Under the pieces are notes generated by a model. The model saw nothing but the letters and a program-made list of their open reading frames with translations. It was not told the origin of the DNA and did not search any database. The position numbers were made by a program, and so were the translations under genes. From assembly GCF_902702915.1 (NCBI RefSeq), contig NZ_LR738849.1, positions 2,868,001 to 2,932,000 on the forward strand: DNA of 64,000 nt, given 5' to 3'. Position 1 is the stretch's first letter. Each line of letters starts with the position of its first letter. Below are positions 9,352-18,630 of the stretch, one piece after another. This DNA comes from Desulfovibrio sp. 86 (GTDB lineage: Bacteria > Desulfobacterota > Desulfovibrionia > Desulfovibrionales > Desulfovibrionaceae).

Positions 9352-9392
9352 GTGGGGGAGGAGACCCTTTTACAAAAGGGTCCCTCCCCCAC
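9352..9392 (-). repeat. GGGGGAGG long-hairpin repeat, copy 1
   Basis: A GTGGGGGAGG arm, an ACCCTTTT/AAAAGGGT inner stem and a complementary CCCTCCCCCAC arm. It is nearly identical to 46319-46357 and related to 62974-63012. It lies just 3' of hyaD on the minus strand, so it probably serves as its terminator. A partial copy of the arm recurs at about 9441-9456 (CCTCCCCCACAAAACATTTC). Confidence 0.75.
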
Positions 9393-9486
9393 AAAACATT
9401 TCCGCTCGTGCCCCAGCATTGGGACAAGCGCGGCAGCCGTTTCCTCCCCCACAAAACATTTCATCGTATTATCACCCTACTGCGCC

Positions 9487-10011
9487 TTACTGCAGTAAGG
9501 CGTCCAGCGCGGAGGCAGAGAGACGGCGCGGCTCAAGCCGTCGGACGGGCTCAACGCCCCAGCGCCGCAGAATGTCCAGCGCCATGTCTTCTCCCTTGTC
9601 CAGGCATTGGGCCACAGCGGGCGAAAGGGGCGCGCCCAGGGTCATGGCCGCAGGCTGCGCCCCGATAAGGGCGCACTGGTCGGGCATGTTGCCGCGCAGT
9701 GTGGCAAGGCCGAGAACCTCAGAAAAACTGTTCTGGTGCGGGCCGATTTTTTGGGCCGTGAGGTAGGCGGGCACCTGATCCCGCAAGACCATGTGCCCCG
9801 GTTCCAGGCCAAAATCCACAGCATCCAGCACAAGCAGTTTGTCCGCGCGTTCAACGTGGGTCAGCAGGGTTTGCCCCTGGGTGCCGCCATCAACGATGTC
9901 CACATGGTCGGGAAAGTCCCAGTGGGAATAGAGATTTTGCGCCAGCCTGACGCCATAGCCTTCGTCGCCGTAGAGAATGTTGCCCAGTCCGATGATTACT
10001 ACCGCTTCCAT
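9487..10011 (-). CDS. hyaD: HyaD-type [NiFe] hydrogenase maturation endopeptidase
   Basis: It removes the C-terminal peptide of the hydrogenase large subunit after nickel insertion. It is 174 aa, normal for the HyaD/HybD (M52) family. The three nickel-sensing ligands are present: Glu17 (GNILYGDEG), Asp63 (LVLDAVDFG) and His92 (GPHQNSF). It is last in the operon after hyaC; the 123-bp spacer between them holds a hairpin. Its likely target is the HyaB in the same operon, which keeps a cleavable tail after DPCLACSTH. Confidence 0.95.
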   Translation of the reverse strand: MEAVVIIGLGNILYGDEGYGVRLAQNLYSHWDFPDHVDIVDGGTQGQTLLTHVERADKLLVLDAVDFGLEPGHMVLRDQVPAYLTAQKIGPHQNSFSEVLGLATLRGNMPDQCALIGAQPAAMTLGAPLSPAVAQCLDKGEDMALDILRRWGVEPVRRLEPRRLSASALDALLQ

Positions 10012-10063
10012 GAAGTGTCCTGTTACGGTGCAGGTTGCGCCTGCAAGCAGAGGGCGGCCCTAC

Positions 10064-10100
10064 TAGAGCATTTACACTTTTTCAAAGTTAAAATGCTCTA
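10064..10100. repeat. Solo TAGAGCA hairpin in the hyaC-hyaD spacer
   Basis: An almost perfect hairpin (TAGAGCATTT...AAATGCTCTA) identical in type to the end hairpin of the mosaic repeat family. It could act as an mRNA stabiliser or attenuator that sets the hyaD level. Confidence 0.7.
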
Positions 10101-10134
10101 GTGCGGGGCCGCCCTGATGTATGGTCGAAAGGGC

Positions 10135-10839
10135 TCAGGGCTTGCGCCGCTCCCTGTATCCGCTGAACATGCCGGAAACCAGGGTGGTCTTGCCCATGAT
10201 TTCTTCGCGTATGACCATGTAGATATGCACGGTCACAAAGGTGACCAGCAGCAGCATGCCAAGGCGGTGCAGGCTGCGCAGTTCCTGGTCATTGCCGCCG
10301 ATCCAGTAGGCGAAGTCCAGCACAAAGAGGAAGGGCCTGAAAAAGGCCTGATGGCTGCTTTCAGCGTACATGCCAAGGCCAGTAAGCATGATGACAAGCA
10401 TGAAGACCATGCCCACGGCCATTCCGGCCTGGGCTAGGGGATTGTGCCCTATATAGGCGCGTGGTTCCTTGTCCAGAAAAAGGTACCAGCGTATGTCGTG
10501 CCACAGTTCGTTCCACCAGGTTTTGCGCCAGACCGGCAGGATGATCAGCTCGCGCGAGTAGCGGTTGCCAAAAAGGCCGTAAATGTAGCGCAGCACAGTG
10601 GATATGATGAGCACAAAGCCCGCGATGAAGTGCGCCATGCGGGTATAGCCCATGTAAAAGGTGTCGTAGGCTGAGGTGCCTGCCACGGAAAGCCAGGGTT
10701 TGCCAATGATATAGCCCGTGACGATGAGCACGCACACGCAGATGACCATGACCCAGTGCCAGATGCGGATGGGCAACTGGTACACATATATGCTCTTGCC
10801 CAAAGGCATTTCAGGCGGATTTTCTTTCATCTCGCTCAT
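10135..10839 (-). CDS. hyaC: Hydrogenase b-type cytochrome subunit HyaC
   Basis: A membrane diheme cytochrome b that anchors the hydrogenase and passes electrons from H2 to the quinone pool. It is 234 aa with four hydrophobic segments (about 28-48, 68-90, 135-155, 190-210). His residues typical of the family are in IRIWHWVMV, ARMAHFIAG-like GYTRMAHFIAGF and LHRLGML/TVHIYMV. Length matches E. coli HyaC. It is third in hyaABCD, about 50 bp after hyaB. It implies that this enzyme feeds quinone directly rather than periplasmic cytochrome c3, which is unlike the classical Desulfovibrio HynAB enzyme. Confidence 0.95.
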   Translation of the reverse strand: MSEMKENPPEMPLGKSIYVYQLPIRIWHWVMVICVCVLIVTGYIIGKPWLSVAGTSAYDTFYMGYTRMAHFIAGFVLIISTVLRYIYGLFGNRYSRELIILPVWRKTWWNELWHDIRWYLFLDKEPRAYIGHNPLAQAGMAVGMVFMLVIMLTGLGMYAESSHQAFFRPFLFVLDFAYWIGGNDQELRSLHRLGMLLLVTFVTVHIYMVIREEIMGKTTLVSGMFSGYRERRKP

Positions 10840-10892
10840 GAGATTTCTCCTACGCTTGGGGCGCTTGTGCGCCGGGGCGTCAAAGGGCGGGG

Positions 10893-12707
10893 CTACATGC
10901 CCCGATCCATGCGCACAGTAAGCAGGTCTTTGCCGTCAGGCCCGATGATGTGGGTCGAGCAGGCCAGGCACGGGTCAAAGCTGTGGAGCGTGCGCAGGAT
11001 TTCCAGAGGCTGCTCCGGAATATCCATATGCGTGTTCATAAGCGAGGCCTCGTAGGCGCTCAGCTGGCCGTCGGGGCTGCGGGGCGCGCCGTTCCAGGTG
11101 GTGGGCACCACGCACTGGTAGTTTTCGATCTTTCTGTCCTTGATTTTGACCCAGTGGCCAAGCGCGCCGCGCGGAGCTTCGGTAAAGCCCACGCCCCGCA
11201 GTTCTGTGGTGGGCCAGGTTTCGGGCTTCCACTTGGCGGTATTGGCCGTGGTGCGTATGCCGTTCTTGAGGTTGGCAATAAGCCTGTCATAGAAATAGCG
11301 CATTTTTTCCGCAGACCAGGCCAGCTCCAGAGAGCGGGCGGCGATGCGCCCCAGGGTGGACTGCAGCACGCTGACGGGCACGCCGCCCGCACGGCCCAGA
11401 AAGTCGTCAACCAGGCCCTTGATTTCGTCATTCTTGCGGGCATAGCCGATGAGCATGCGGGCCAGAGGGCCGACTTCCATCTGGTGTCCGCGCCACAGGG
11501 GCGTCTTGAGCCAGGAGTAGCGGTCTCTTTCGTCCACCTGCTTGAGGTCCGTGGGCGTTCCCTTGATATTGGGGCCGGGGTTGTAATGCGGCTCGGTGAT
11601 GCCTTCCCAGGGGTGCAGTCCGGTCTTGCCGGCAGGGTAGGTTTTGTACCAGGAGTGGTTGACCGTTTCCTGAATTTCTTCAGGATTGGTAAGGTTAACG
11701 GGCAGAACCTGATCGAATTTGCCGTTGATGATGGCCCCTGAGGGCAGAAGCAGACTTTTGTCGCTGAAATCATTGGCAATGCTGGGAATGGCGCCGTAGG
11801 CCAGTACCGAGAGCTTGGACAGCCCGCCGCCGATATTGAGCCAGTCGCCATAGAAGCTGGCCAGGGCCAGGGTGTCGGGAATCACCACCTGCTGGGCAAA
11901 GGTGCGGCAGCGCTCGATGACCTGGAGGATGAAATCCAGACGTTCCTGATTGATGACGTCGGCAGCGCCCACGCCGTCAATGTTGAGCGAGCAGGGCACG
12001 CCGCCCACCAGCCAGTTGGGATGCGGGTTTTTGCCCCCAAAGATGGTGTGGATGTGCACCACGTCCTTCTGGAAATCCAGAGCTTCGATATAGTGGGCCA
12101 CAACCATCAGGTTGGCTTCGGGCGGGAGTTTGTAGGCGGGGTGGCCCCAATAGCCGTTGGTGAAGATGCCGAGCTGGTTGGAATTGATGAGCTTGAGCAG
12201 CTTGTCCTTGACGGATTTGAAGTAGCCCGGTGAAGAGTTGGGCCAGGGCGACAGTTTTTGCGCCAGCTCCGAGGTGGCCTTGGGATCGGCGGTGGAGGCC
12301 GAAACCACGTCCACCCAGTCCAGCCCCGTCAGATGGTACAGATGCACCAGGTGGTCATGGTACATGAGGCAGAGCTGCATGAGGTTGCGGATGATATTGG
12401 CGTTATCGGGGATTTCAATGCCGAGAGCGTTTTCAACGGCCTGCACGGAAGCCAGGGCATGGGTGCCCGTGCACACGCCGCAGATGCGCTCGGTAAAGGC
12501 CCAGGCGTCGCGCGGGTCGCGGCCTTTAAGGATGATTTCTATGCCGCGAAAGATGGTGCCGCAGGAAACGGCATTGGTGATGACGTTGTCGTCATTGATG
12601 TTCACCTCGCAGCGCAGGTGTCCCTCGATGCGGGTCACGGGGTCCACAACGAGGCGGCGGCCCGCGTCAACAACAGTATATCCTTGCGTAGTGTATTCGT
12701 AGGACAT
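10893..12707 (-). CDS. hyaB: [NiFe] hydrogenase large subunit, HyaB (group 1d-like)
   Basis: It carries the NiFe(CN)2CO active site. Ligand cysteines are Cys76 and Cys79 ([10 protein letters not shown]) and Cys580 and Cys583 (DPCLACSTH). The proton-transfer Glu28 is in RIEGH. After His586 an 18-residue tail remains, the peptide HyaD would remove. It is 604 aa. Long stretches recall enterobacterial HyaB, for example [22 protein letters not shown] and [15 protein letters not shown], rather than the HynA of D. vulgaris or D. gigas, whose motif is DPCIACGVH. It starts 11 bp after hyaA and is probably exported bound to HyaA through its Tat signal. Confidence 0.97.
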   Translation of the reverse strand: MSYEYTTQGYTVVDAGRRLVVDPVTRIEGHLRCEVNINDDNVITNAVSCGTIFRGIEIILKGRDPRDAWAFTERICGVCTGTHALASVQAVENALGIEIPDNANIIRNLMQLCLMYHDHLVHLYHLTGLDWVDVVSASTADPKATSELAQKLSPWPNSSPGYFKSVKDKLLKLINSNQLGIFTNGYWGHPAYKLPPEANLMVVAHYIEALDFQKDVVHIHTIFGGKNPHPNWLVGGVPCSLNIDGVGAADVINQERLDFILQVIERCRTFAQQVVIPDTLALASFYGDWLNIGGGLSKLSVLAYGAIPSIANDFSDKSLLLPSGAIINGKFDQVLPVNLTNPEEIQETVNHSWYKTYPAGKTGLHPWEGITEPHYNPGPNIKGTPTDLKQVDERDRYSWLKTPLWRGHQMEVGPLARMLIGYARKNDEIKGLVDDFLGRAGGVPVSVLQSTLGRIAARSLELAWSAEKMRYFYDRLIANLKNGIRTTANTAKWKPETWPTTELRGVGFTEAPRGALGHWVKIKDRKIENYQCVVPTTWNGAPRSPDGQLSAYEASLMNTHMDIPEQPLEILRTLHSFDPCLACSTHIIGPDGKDLLTVRMDRGM

Positions 12708-12718
12708 GGGTGCGTTCC

Positions 12719-13825
12719 TTAGCTCTTGCTGGTGTCGTCGTTAACTTCCGGGGCTTTTTTCTTGTCGCAGCAGGCATGGCGGACCATGGTCGCCGCGCCG
12801 TGAATGGCCACGCCTGCCGCCACACCGGCCACAGCGGCAACGCCCACGGTTTCGGCCGTGGAGTTGGTGCCCATGTGCGGGATGGTGGTGATGCGGTCAT
12901 AAAAGGACTGCTGATCCCAGAAGTTCTGTTCCGAGCAGCCGATGCAGCCGTGCCCGGACTGGATGGGGAAGGAAACGCCGTTGTTCCAGCGGGTGGAAGG
13001 ACAGGCATTGTATGTGGTGGGCCCTTTGCAGCCCATTTTGTACAGGCACAGGCCGGAGCGCGCGCCTTCGTCATCCCACGACTCAACAAACTGTCCGGCG
13101 TCGAAGTGGGCACGGCGGTAGCACTGATCATGCACGCGCACGCCGTAGAACATTTCGGGCCGTCCCTGTGAATCAAGGTTCGGCAGCCGGTCAAAGGTAA
13201 TGATGTAGGTCAGTATGGAGCTCATTACCTCAGGGATTGCCGGGCAGCCGGGAACCTTGATCTGCGGTTTGTTGGGAAAAAGCTTGTGCAGGGGGGTTGC
13301 GCCGGTGGGATTGGGCGAGGCCGCCTGCACGCAGCCCCACGATGCGCAGGTGCCCCAGGCCACAACGGCCTTGGCGTGTTCCACGCCCTGTTTGAGCTTT
13401 TCATAAAAAGGCTTGCCGCCGTCAATGCAGTACATGCCCTGCGCGTTCAGGGGCACATTGCCTTCAAGGGCCAGAATGTACTGCCCCTTGTATTTTTCGA
13501 TGGCCTGCTCGTACGCGGCGTTGGCCTGATCGCCAGCGGCCGCCATGATGGTGTCCTGATAGTCCAGAGCAATCATTGAAAGGATGATGTCCGCCGCAAG
13601 GGGATGGGCGGTGCGCAAAAAAGATTCGGTGCAGCAGGAACAGGAAAGTCCGTTGATCCAGAGCACCGGCAGACGAGGTTTGGTGGAAAGGGCCTGGGCG
13701 ATGGCCAGATCCGCGCCGGGGCCAAGCCCCATGGCAACGGCGGTGAGTGCGCAGAATTTCATAAAGTCTCTGCGGCTTACGCCCTTATTTCGTAAAACCT
13801 CGGCGGTTGTTTCAAGACGTGCCAT
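12719..13825 (-). CDS. hyaA: [NiFe] hydrogenase small subunit HyaA, oxygen-tolerant type
   Basis: Electron-relay subunit of a membrane-bound uptake hydrogenase. It opens with a Tat signal (SRRDFMK at 17-23). The proximal cluster ligands are Cys62, Cys64, Cys65, Cys160, Cys165 and Cys194. After signal removal these align with Cys17, 19, 20, 115, 120 and 149 of E. coli HyaA, the six-cysteine set of the oxygen-tolerant 4Fe-3S cluster. Standard Desulfovibrio enzymes have four. A C-terminal hydrophobic helix ([19 protein letters not shown]) anchors it to HyaC. The start at 13825 has GAGGT upstream; a longer frame from 13882 adds residues before the Tat signal. It is first gene of hyaABCD. hyaE, hyaF and hyp genes are not here. 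Confidence 0.97.
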   Translation of the reverse strand: MARLETTAEVLRNKGVSRRDFMKFCALTAVAMGLGPGADLAIAQALSTKPRLPVLWINGLSCSCCTESFLRTAHPLAADIILSMIALDYQDTIMAAAGDQANAAYEQAIEKYKGQYILALEGNVPLNAQGMYCIDGGKPFYEKLKQGVEHAKAVVAWGTCASWGCVQAASPNPTGATPLHKLFPNKPQIKVPGCPAIPEVMSSILTYIITFDRLPNLDSQGRPEMFYGVRVHDQCYRRAHFDAGQFVESWDDEGARSGLCLYKMGCKGPTTYNACPSTRWNNGVSFPIQSGHGCIGCSEQNFWDQQSFYDRITTIPHMGTNSTAETVGVAAVAGVAAGVAIHGAATMVRHACCDKKKAPEVNDDTSKS

Positions 13826-13911
13826 AGTTACCTCAACGCTTGCTGGTTGGAAGTGAGCCGTGAGGGGTGCGTTATGCAGCAAAGGAGGGAAGCGGTCCGG
13901 CTTCCCCAGAC

Positions 13912-14056
13912 CAGATTAACTTTGAAATGCTTCACATTTCAAAGGTTTCATTCAGCCGAAAATGCGATTTTCGGCTGAATCCACGCCACGTTGTGGCGCG
14001 CTGCACTCTTGTACAGCGATAGAGCATTTAAGCTTTTTCAAAGCTACAATGCTCTA
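13912..14056 (-). repeat. Mosaic repeat C (short form)
   Basis: Reverse-oriented member of the TAGAGCA family. Ends are AGATTAACTTTGAAA and TTCAAAGCTACAATGCTCTA. Inside are a TTCAGCCGAAAA/TTTTCGGCTGAA hairpin and the CACGCCACGTTGTGGCGCG hairpin, with no 31-bp or 86-bp module. It lies 90-230 bp upstream of hyaA, so the hya promoter is either inside or beyond it. Confidence 0.75.
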
Positions 14057-14240
14057 TGCCATAAAAGCTACTGTTAAGGTTATAGTTCAGCTTGCTCAAA
14101 GGCAAGAGAAAAATAATATTACAGACTTGCGATCATAATGGCAGGTTTAGCATGAAAGCATACTGCATAAAAATAAACAAATATTTAATTATAGATATGC
14201 ATGTTTATACGATGCGGGCCAGCATTTGCGCCGCAAAAAA
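14057..14240 (-). other. AT-rich spacer upstream of hyaA and downstream of the split Fe-S gene
   Basis: Contains no supported gene. On the minus strand TTGCCT (about 14098-14103) with TATAAC about 15 bp downstream is a possible hya promoter, but the spacing is short. A long plus-strand open frame crossing from here into 15636 is a shadow of the Fe-S gene. Confidence 0.3.
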
Positions 14241-14260
14241 AGGGGGGCGAAAGCCCCCCT
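14241..14260 (-). terminator. Rho-independent terminator of the first Hdr-like operon
   Basis: AGGGGGGC / GCCCCCCT stem with a four-base loop, followed on the minus strand by seven T, about 55 bp after the stop of the Fe-S gene. Confidence 0.9.
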
Positions 14261-14313
14261 CTGGTCAGCTCAGGCAAGCGTGGCTGCCTGTGTCATTCCA
14301 TCTTTTTTGTGTA

Positions 14314-15633
14314 TTACTCTTCTGCGCCTTCTTCGCCTTCAAACTTGATGAAACCGGGCTCCACGTTGGTCATGGCGTTGACAATGAGTTCCACCAGACC
14401 GCCGTAGGCGAAGTTGTTCTTGGTATACAGGTCGTTGTGCTCAAGGATTTCGCGGATCTGGCCCTTGCAGTTGGAGCAGGGGGCGCAGATGTACTTGCGG
14501 GTTTCGGGACCAAGGCAATCCTTGAAGGCTTCGGCAATCTGCCACATCTTTTTGCGGCCGGAGATGTTGCCGCGCCATTGTTCGATGTTGTTGCGGGTCA
14601 TGATGGCAAAGCCGGAACCGCCGCCGCAGCAGTAGTTGTCCACACCGTGATGGGGCATTTCACGGAACAGGGGCGCAATCTTGCGGATGATTTCGCGCTG
14701 GGGCTCAACAATGCCCATGAGGCGCACCACGTTGCAGGGGTCGTGCAGGGTCACGGGAAAGTTATTGCGCGAGGGGTCAAGCTTGAGGCGGCCGCTCATG
14801 ACGATGTCACGCAGGGTGACGTAGCAGCTTTCGCGCGGAACCTGGTATTCAAAGGGAATAACGCGGTCGGCAATGACCGTAAGGGCTTTGTGGGCATGGC
14901 CGCACTCGCCGATGACGATCTTTTTCACGCCCAGTTCCTTGGCGGCCATCATGTGTTGCAGGGCGATGCGGGCGGTCTGCGCGTCGTCGTAGAACACGCC
15001 GTAGTTCACGCCGTCATAGGCAAGAGCCTTGCTGGAAAGCGTCCACGAAAGGCCCGCTTCCTGGAAGATGAGGGAGAAGGAGGCGATGTTTTCAGGCCAG
15101 GCCATGATTTCACCGGCATTGTGCAGCAGCATGATGTCCGCGCCCTGCACGTCAAAGGGCGTGTGGATGCCCACGCCGGTGATTTCCGTGTAGTCTTCGT
15201 CGATGAATTCGACGTTTTCCTTCACCACTTCGGGCGTCATGCCCGTGGAGGAACCGGCCTTCATGTGATTCATGGTGCCGCGGTCGTGCAGTTCGCGGGG
15301 GTAGATGCCCATTTCCTGGCTGAACAGCTTGCGGATTTCGCGGGCCAGCAGGCCGTTGTCAACGCCGATGGGACAGGTCTGGGCGCAGCGGCGGCACAGG
15401 TTGCAGCGGTAGGCCAGTTCGCCCAGGCGCGCCACGGTCTTCCAGTTCAGGTCCATGTCGCCGTAGCGCCATTTTGCCAGAGGTTCCTTCTTCACATACT
15501 GCTTGTAGATGCGGCGGAAGATTTCGGAACGGAAGTTGGGGCGGTACATTTCATTCTCGCCCGACATTTCATAGAGATGGCAGGCTTCGGAGCAGGAGTT
15601 GCACTGGGCGCAGTAGTCCATGCTGGTTTCAAG
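14314..15633 (-). pseudogene. 3' part of an HdrD/DsrK-like Fe-S protein gene split by an IS
   Basis: This piece encodes the catalytic bulk of a 4Fe-4S/CCG-domain protein of the HdrD-DsrK-TmcB-HmcF group. It has CAQCNSCSEAC and CNLCRRCAQTCPIG cluster motifs, then two CCG modules (DPCNVVRLMG with NYCCGGGSGF, and a final CAPCSNCKG). The separated 5' part is at 16847-17138. Removing the IS and one TTTCAAG copy joins them in frame (LPMLE-TSMDYCAQC), giving about 534 aa. An in-frame ATG at 15621 could in principle start a 435-aa N-terminally truncated protein that keeps all cluster motifs, but nothing shows that it is expressed from inside the IS. Confidence 0.85.
15627..15633. repeat. Target-site duplication, left copy (TTTCAAG)
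   Basis: Seven bases directly abutting the left end of the IS, repeated exactly at 16847-16853. Confidence 0.9.
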
Positions 15634-16846
15634 TGAAGTAGTCGCGATTTGATCTGACAGTTGTCCCTTGAAAAGCGAGGGGAACTCCGTTTTGATGGAA
15701 GTGTAAACGTACCATCAACCGGGCACAGCGCCCACGGAGTTTCCCCATGGAAAGTTTCAATCAAAACGTCATCAAACACAAGACCGGACTTCTCAACCTT
15801 GCTGCCGAACTCGGCAATGTCTCCAGAGCCTGCCGCATCATGGGCTTTTCCAGAGATACCTTCTACCGGTATCAAACAGCACGAGACGCCGGAGGCGTTG
15901 AAGCGCTGTTTGAGGTCAGCCGCAAAAAGCCCAACCTGAAAAATCGCGTGGAAGAGGCCACGGAACTGGCGGTGTTGGATTTTGCGATAGCCTTCCCTGC
16001 TCATGGGCAAGTGCGGGCCAGCAACGAACTGCGCAAAACCGGCGTATTTGTGTCGCCGTCAGGGGTGCGTTCCATCTGGTTGCGCCATGACCTGGCCTCA
16101 ATGAAGCAGCGCCTGAACGCCCTGGAGAAGAAGTCCGCTGAAGAGGGCATTGTGCTCACCGAAGCCCAGGTACAAGCTCTGGAGCGTAAAAAACACGACG
16201 ATGAGGCTTGCGGCGAAATAGAAAGCCATCATCCCGGATATCTCGGCAGTCAGGACACATTTTACGTCGGCACCATCAAGGGCGTCGGCCGTATTTATCA
16301 GCAAACCTTTGTGGATACCTACTCTAAGTGGGCGGCTGCCAAGCTCTACACTACCAAAACACCCATCACCGGAGCCGACCTGCTCAATGACCGGGTTTTG
16401 CCATTCTTCACTTCAATGGAAATGGGCATTATCCGCATGCTGACGGACAGGGGCACAGAGTACTGCGGCAGACTGGAAACGCATGACTACCAGCTTTATC
16501 TGGGCATAAACAACATAGAACACACCAAGGCCAAGGCGCGGCATCCGCAGACAAACGGCATCTGCGAACGTTTCCACAAGACCATCCTGCACGAGTTTTA
16601 CCAGGTTGCCTTCCGGCGGAAACTGTATAACTCTCTGGAGGAACTGCAGGCCGATCTGGATGTCTGGATGGAACATTACAACATCGAAAGGACACATCAA
16701 GGGAAAAAGTGTTGCGGCAGAACGCCATTGCAAACACTCCTTGACGGAAAACAGATCTGGAAGGAAAAGGTCGGACAACTCAACTAACCTGACAATCGGA
16801 ACCATCAAAACGGAACCGACTGTCAGATCAAGTCTGAACTACTACA
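15634..16846 (+). mobile_element. IS481-family insertion sequence, complete (1213 bp)
   Basis: Terminal inverted repeats begin TG and end CA. The left end TGAAGTAGTCGCGATTTGAT and the complement of the right end, TGTAGTAGTTCAGACTTGAT, share a core that continues as CTGACAG. The element carries one full-length DDE transposase gene and is flanked by an exact 7-bp direct repeat. Size, single gene and TG ends fit IS481. Intact ends, intact gene and an undecayed duplication suggest a recent insertion. Confidence 0.93.
15747..16787 (+). CDS. IS481-family transposase
   Basis: A 346-aa integrase-core transposase encoded in one frame. An N-terminal helix-turn-helix (NVSRACRIMGFSRDTFYRY, about 24-43) is followed by a winged region. 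The rve domain has catalytic Asp in FVDTYSKWAA, Asp in MLTDRGTEYCG and Glu in QTNGICERFHKTILHEFY, then a tail ending in HQGKKCCGRTPLQTL. Length is normal and there is no frameshift, so it is probably active. It starts about 110 bp inside the left end and stops about 60 bp before the right end. Confidence 0.95.
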   Translation: MESFNQNVIKHKTGLLNLAAELGNVSRACRIMGFSRDTFYRYQTARDAGGVEALFEVSRKKPNLKNRVEEATELAVLDFAIAFPAHGQVRASNELRKTGVFVSPSGVRSIWLRHDLASMKQRLNALEKKSAEEGIVLTEAQVQALERKKHDDEACGEIESHHPGYLGSQDTFYVGTIKGVGRIYQQTFVDTYSKWAAAKLYTTKTPITGADLLNDRVLPFFTSMEMGIIRMLTDRGTEYCGRLETHDYQLYLGINNIEHTKAKARHPQTNGICERFHKTILHEFYQVAFRRKLYNSLEELQADLDVWMEHYNIERTHQGKKCCGRTPLQTLLDGKQIWKEKVGQLN

Positions 16847-17138
16847 TTTCAAGCATGGGCAGAAAGGTCCAGTTGTTTTCCTTGGTGAACAGTTTGCGCA
16901 TGCCGGAGAGGAACTTGTTGACCAGCTCTTCCTCTTCTTCACGGCTCTTGGGCTTGGGGATGTTCAGCACGCTGACTTCATCAAGAATACAGGCCGTGTT
17001 TTCCTTCTGCTCGTCGGTGAAGGGCTTCCAGGGCATGGTATGCATATCCACAGCCAGTTCGGGGATTTCCTTCAGGTCAATGCTGACCATCTGCCCCTCG
17101 ACGGTGGAAACGTCAGTCAAACGGAGGTTGTCTTTCAT
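16847..17138 (-). pseudogene. 5' part of the split HdrD/DsrK-like Fe-S protein gene
   Basis: Encodes the first 97 residues of the interrupted protein, up to NWTFLPMLE. The right copy of the target duplication TTTCAAG (16847-16853) belongs to its last codons. In its present form translation runs into the IS end and stops at 16842. This N-terminal part has no cluster motif. The start codon is 14 bp after the cytochrome b gene, so the two were an operon. The IS lies in the opposite orientation and should cut the downstream part off from the operon promoter. Confidence 0.85.
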
Positions 17139-17152
17139 GTCTGAAACTCTCC

Positions 17153-18088
17153 CTAGTCTTCTTTCTTTTCTGTGGGGTTGGTCGTGGCGACGTCTACCCA
17201 GCTCTTGGGGGCGCCATCACCTGAGATATGCTTGGCCGACCAGGTCACGTTGAACTTGAGGGCCTCAAGGATTTTCTGCTTGTTCTTCTCGCTGTAGCTG
17301 GTGGGTTCATCGCCCCAGCGGATGTCATGATAGGTGAAGTACTTCATGAAAACGTGCCCCATGTGCGTCATGGGAATCCAGATAAGCAGGAAGAAGCCCA
17401 CCAGCAGGTGCAGGCTGAACAGCACGCTGGTCTGCGGGGCGAAGTTGAGGGTAATCAGGTTGTAGATAAAGGTGCGGGCCAGTTCGAAATACGAGGGCGA
17501 AAAAGCCCAGGCGGCCAGACCAAGAAGGCCGAAAACAATGAAAATGACCAGATTGAAGTAATGCTCGGGCGTGCTGTAGCGGCGCAGGCCGTCGTCGTTG
17601 CGGCGCCTCTCGATAAGGCCGATGCCGCCGATAATGATGCACAGCGTGCCCACCAGCACCATGGCATTAATGACGTTGCCCACAAAGAGCATCAGTCCGC
17701 CCTGCGGGTTCAGCCCAAAAAGCTGAGCAATGGCAGCGCAAAGCACAATTATTGTGCCGCCCATGAGCATGTACATGCCCACGTGGAAGGGATACGAGCG
17801 CACCCACAGCTTGATGTTGTGTTCAAATGTGGCGTGGAGGAAAAGCACTTCAGTGAGCAGCGCCTTGATGTCGCCCCAATGTGAAATGTGACGCGGCTTG
17901 GTCCACCAGTCCTTTTCTTCCATGAAGCTGCCGCCGTAGACGGTTTTGCTGCCTTCATGCGGGACGGGGTAAAGTTCCCAGCGCACATGCAAGGGGCTGG
18001 CGGCCATATACGACCTGATTTTCAAGTATGCCATGCAAATAAAGCCGGCTACCGCCAAATAGCCCAAGATGTAAAACAAAATGGTCAT
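17153..18088 (-). CDS. NarI/DsrM-like membrane cytochrome b subunit
   Basis: An integral membrane protein (311 aa) of the nitrate-reductase gamma/DsrM group, expected to exchange electrons with menaquinone through b hemes. Membrane segments are near 3-22, 108-130, 140-160, 178-200 and 213-235. Candidate heme His residues are in HATFEHNIK, SYPFHVGMY, LFSLHLLVG and MTHMGHVF. An unusual soluble insert (about 30-75, with EEKDWWTKPRH) follows the first helix. The start has GGGAG upstream. It is first gene of the operon whose Fe-S partner is now split by the IS, so the complex may no longer assemble. Confidence 0.85.
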   Translation of the reverse strand: MTILFYILGYLAVAGFICMAYLKIRSYMAASPLHVRWELYPVPHEGSKTVYGGSFMEEKDWWTKPRHISHWGDIKALLTEVLFLHATFEHNIKLWVRSYPFHVGMYMLMGGTIIVLCAAIAQLFGLNPQGGLMLFVGNVINAMVLVGTLCIIIGGIGLIERRRNDDGLRRYSTPEHYFNLVIFIVFGLLGLAAWAFSPSYFELARTFIYNLITLNFAPQTSVLFSLHLLVGFFLLIWIPMTHMGHVFMKYFTYHDIRWGDEPTSYSEKNKQKILEALKFNVTWSAKHISGDGAPKSWVDVATTNPTEKKED

Positions 18089-18630
18089 GCGTTTTCTCCC
18101 GTAGAGTCAAGATGCCGCTGAAACGTGGGTTCGACGGGCCCGGCCCAGCCGTGCGCCGCTAAAAGCCCGGCATGCGTCTGCTTGCCTGCAACCTCTTCTT
18201 AAAAGGTACCGGGTATGCGATTATGGCGGATAGCCTCTGTTGAGAACTGATCACAATAAGCCATGGAGTCAAGTTGCCCGGTGGCCCTCCTGATACCTTA
18301 AATATAAAAAAATGCAAAGATTTCAGAAGGATTCATCATGACAATTTTAATCAAGATTAAGATAATTTTATTTAAGTAAATCAACAAGATTAAGCTCAAA
18401 AATCAGTTTTGCGCAAGCAAAAATATTTTTTTTCTGCGATAAAAGTAAAAGCGCCTAGGTTGGATGCTATCTGACTGCTGAAATAGTACTAAAAAACTAT
18501 GTAATGAGCTGAATGAATGATCAATCTATGTAAATTGCAAGGCAATAGAGTCGTTTAAAGAGACGTGATTAACCAAGTGTTGCGATATGAAAAGATAACA
18601 GGCAATAATAATCAATGTTTATTGTTGCTT
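18089..18630. other. AT-rich upstream region of the first Hdr-like operon
   Basis: No gene seen. From about 18300 to 18620 the DNA is very AT-rich. This is where the promoter and any regulatory sites of the operon should lie. TGATCACAA at about 18249 is a half-site-like match to Crp/Fnr-type sites, without a second half. Confidence 0.35.

Noticed and set aside
12580..12640. Selenocysteine in the hydrogenase
   Set aside because: All four active-site positions of HyaB are encoded as Cys; no in-frame TGA is present.
14092..15636. A 514-codon plus-strand open frame
   Set aside because: Antisense of the split Fe-S gene; its start lies in the AT-rich spacer without a ribosome-binding site and it runs through a terminator.
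15492..16010. A 172-codon minus-strand frame crossing the left IS edge
   Set aside because: It joins antisense of the transposase to an out-of-frame part of the Fe-S gene; an insertion artefact.
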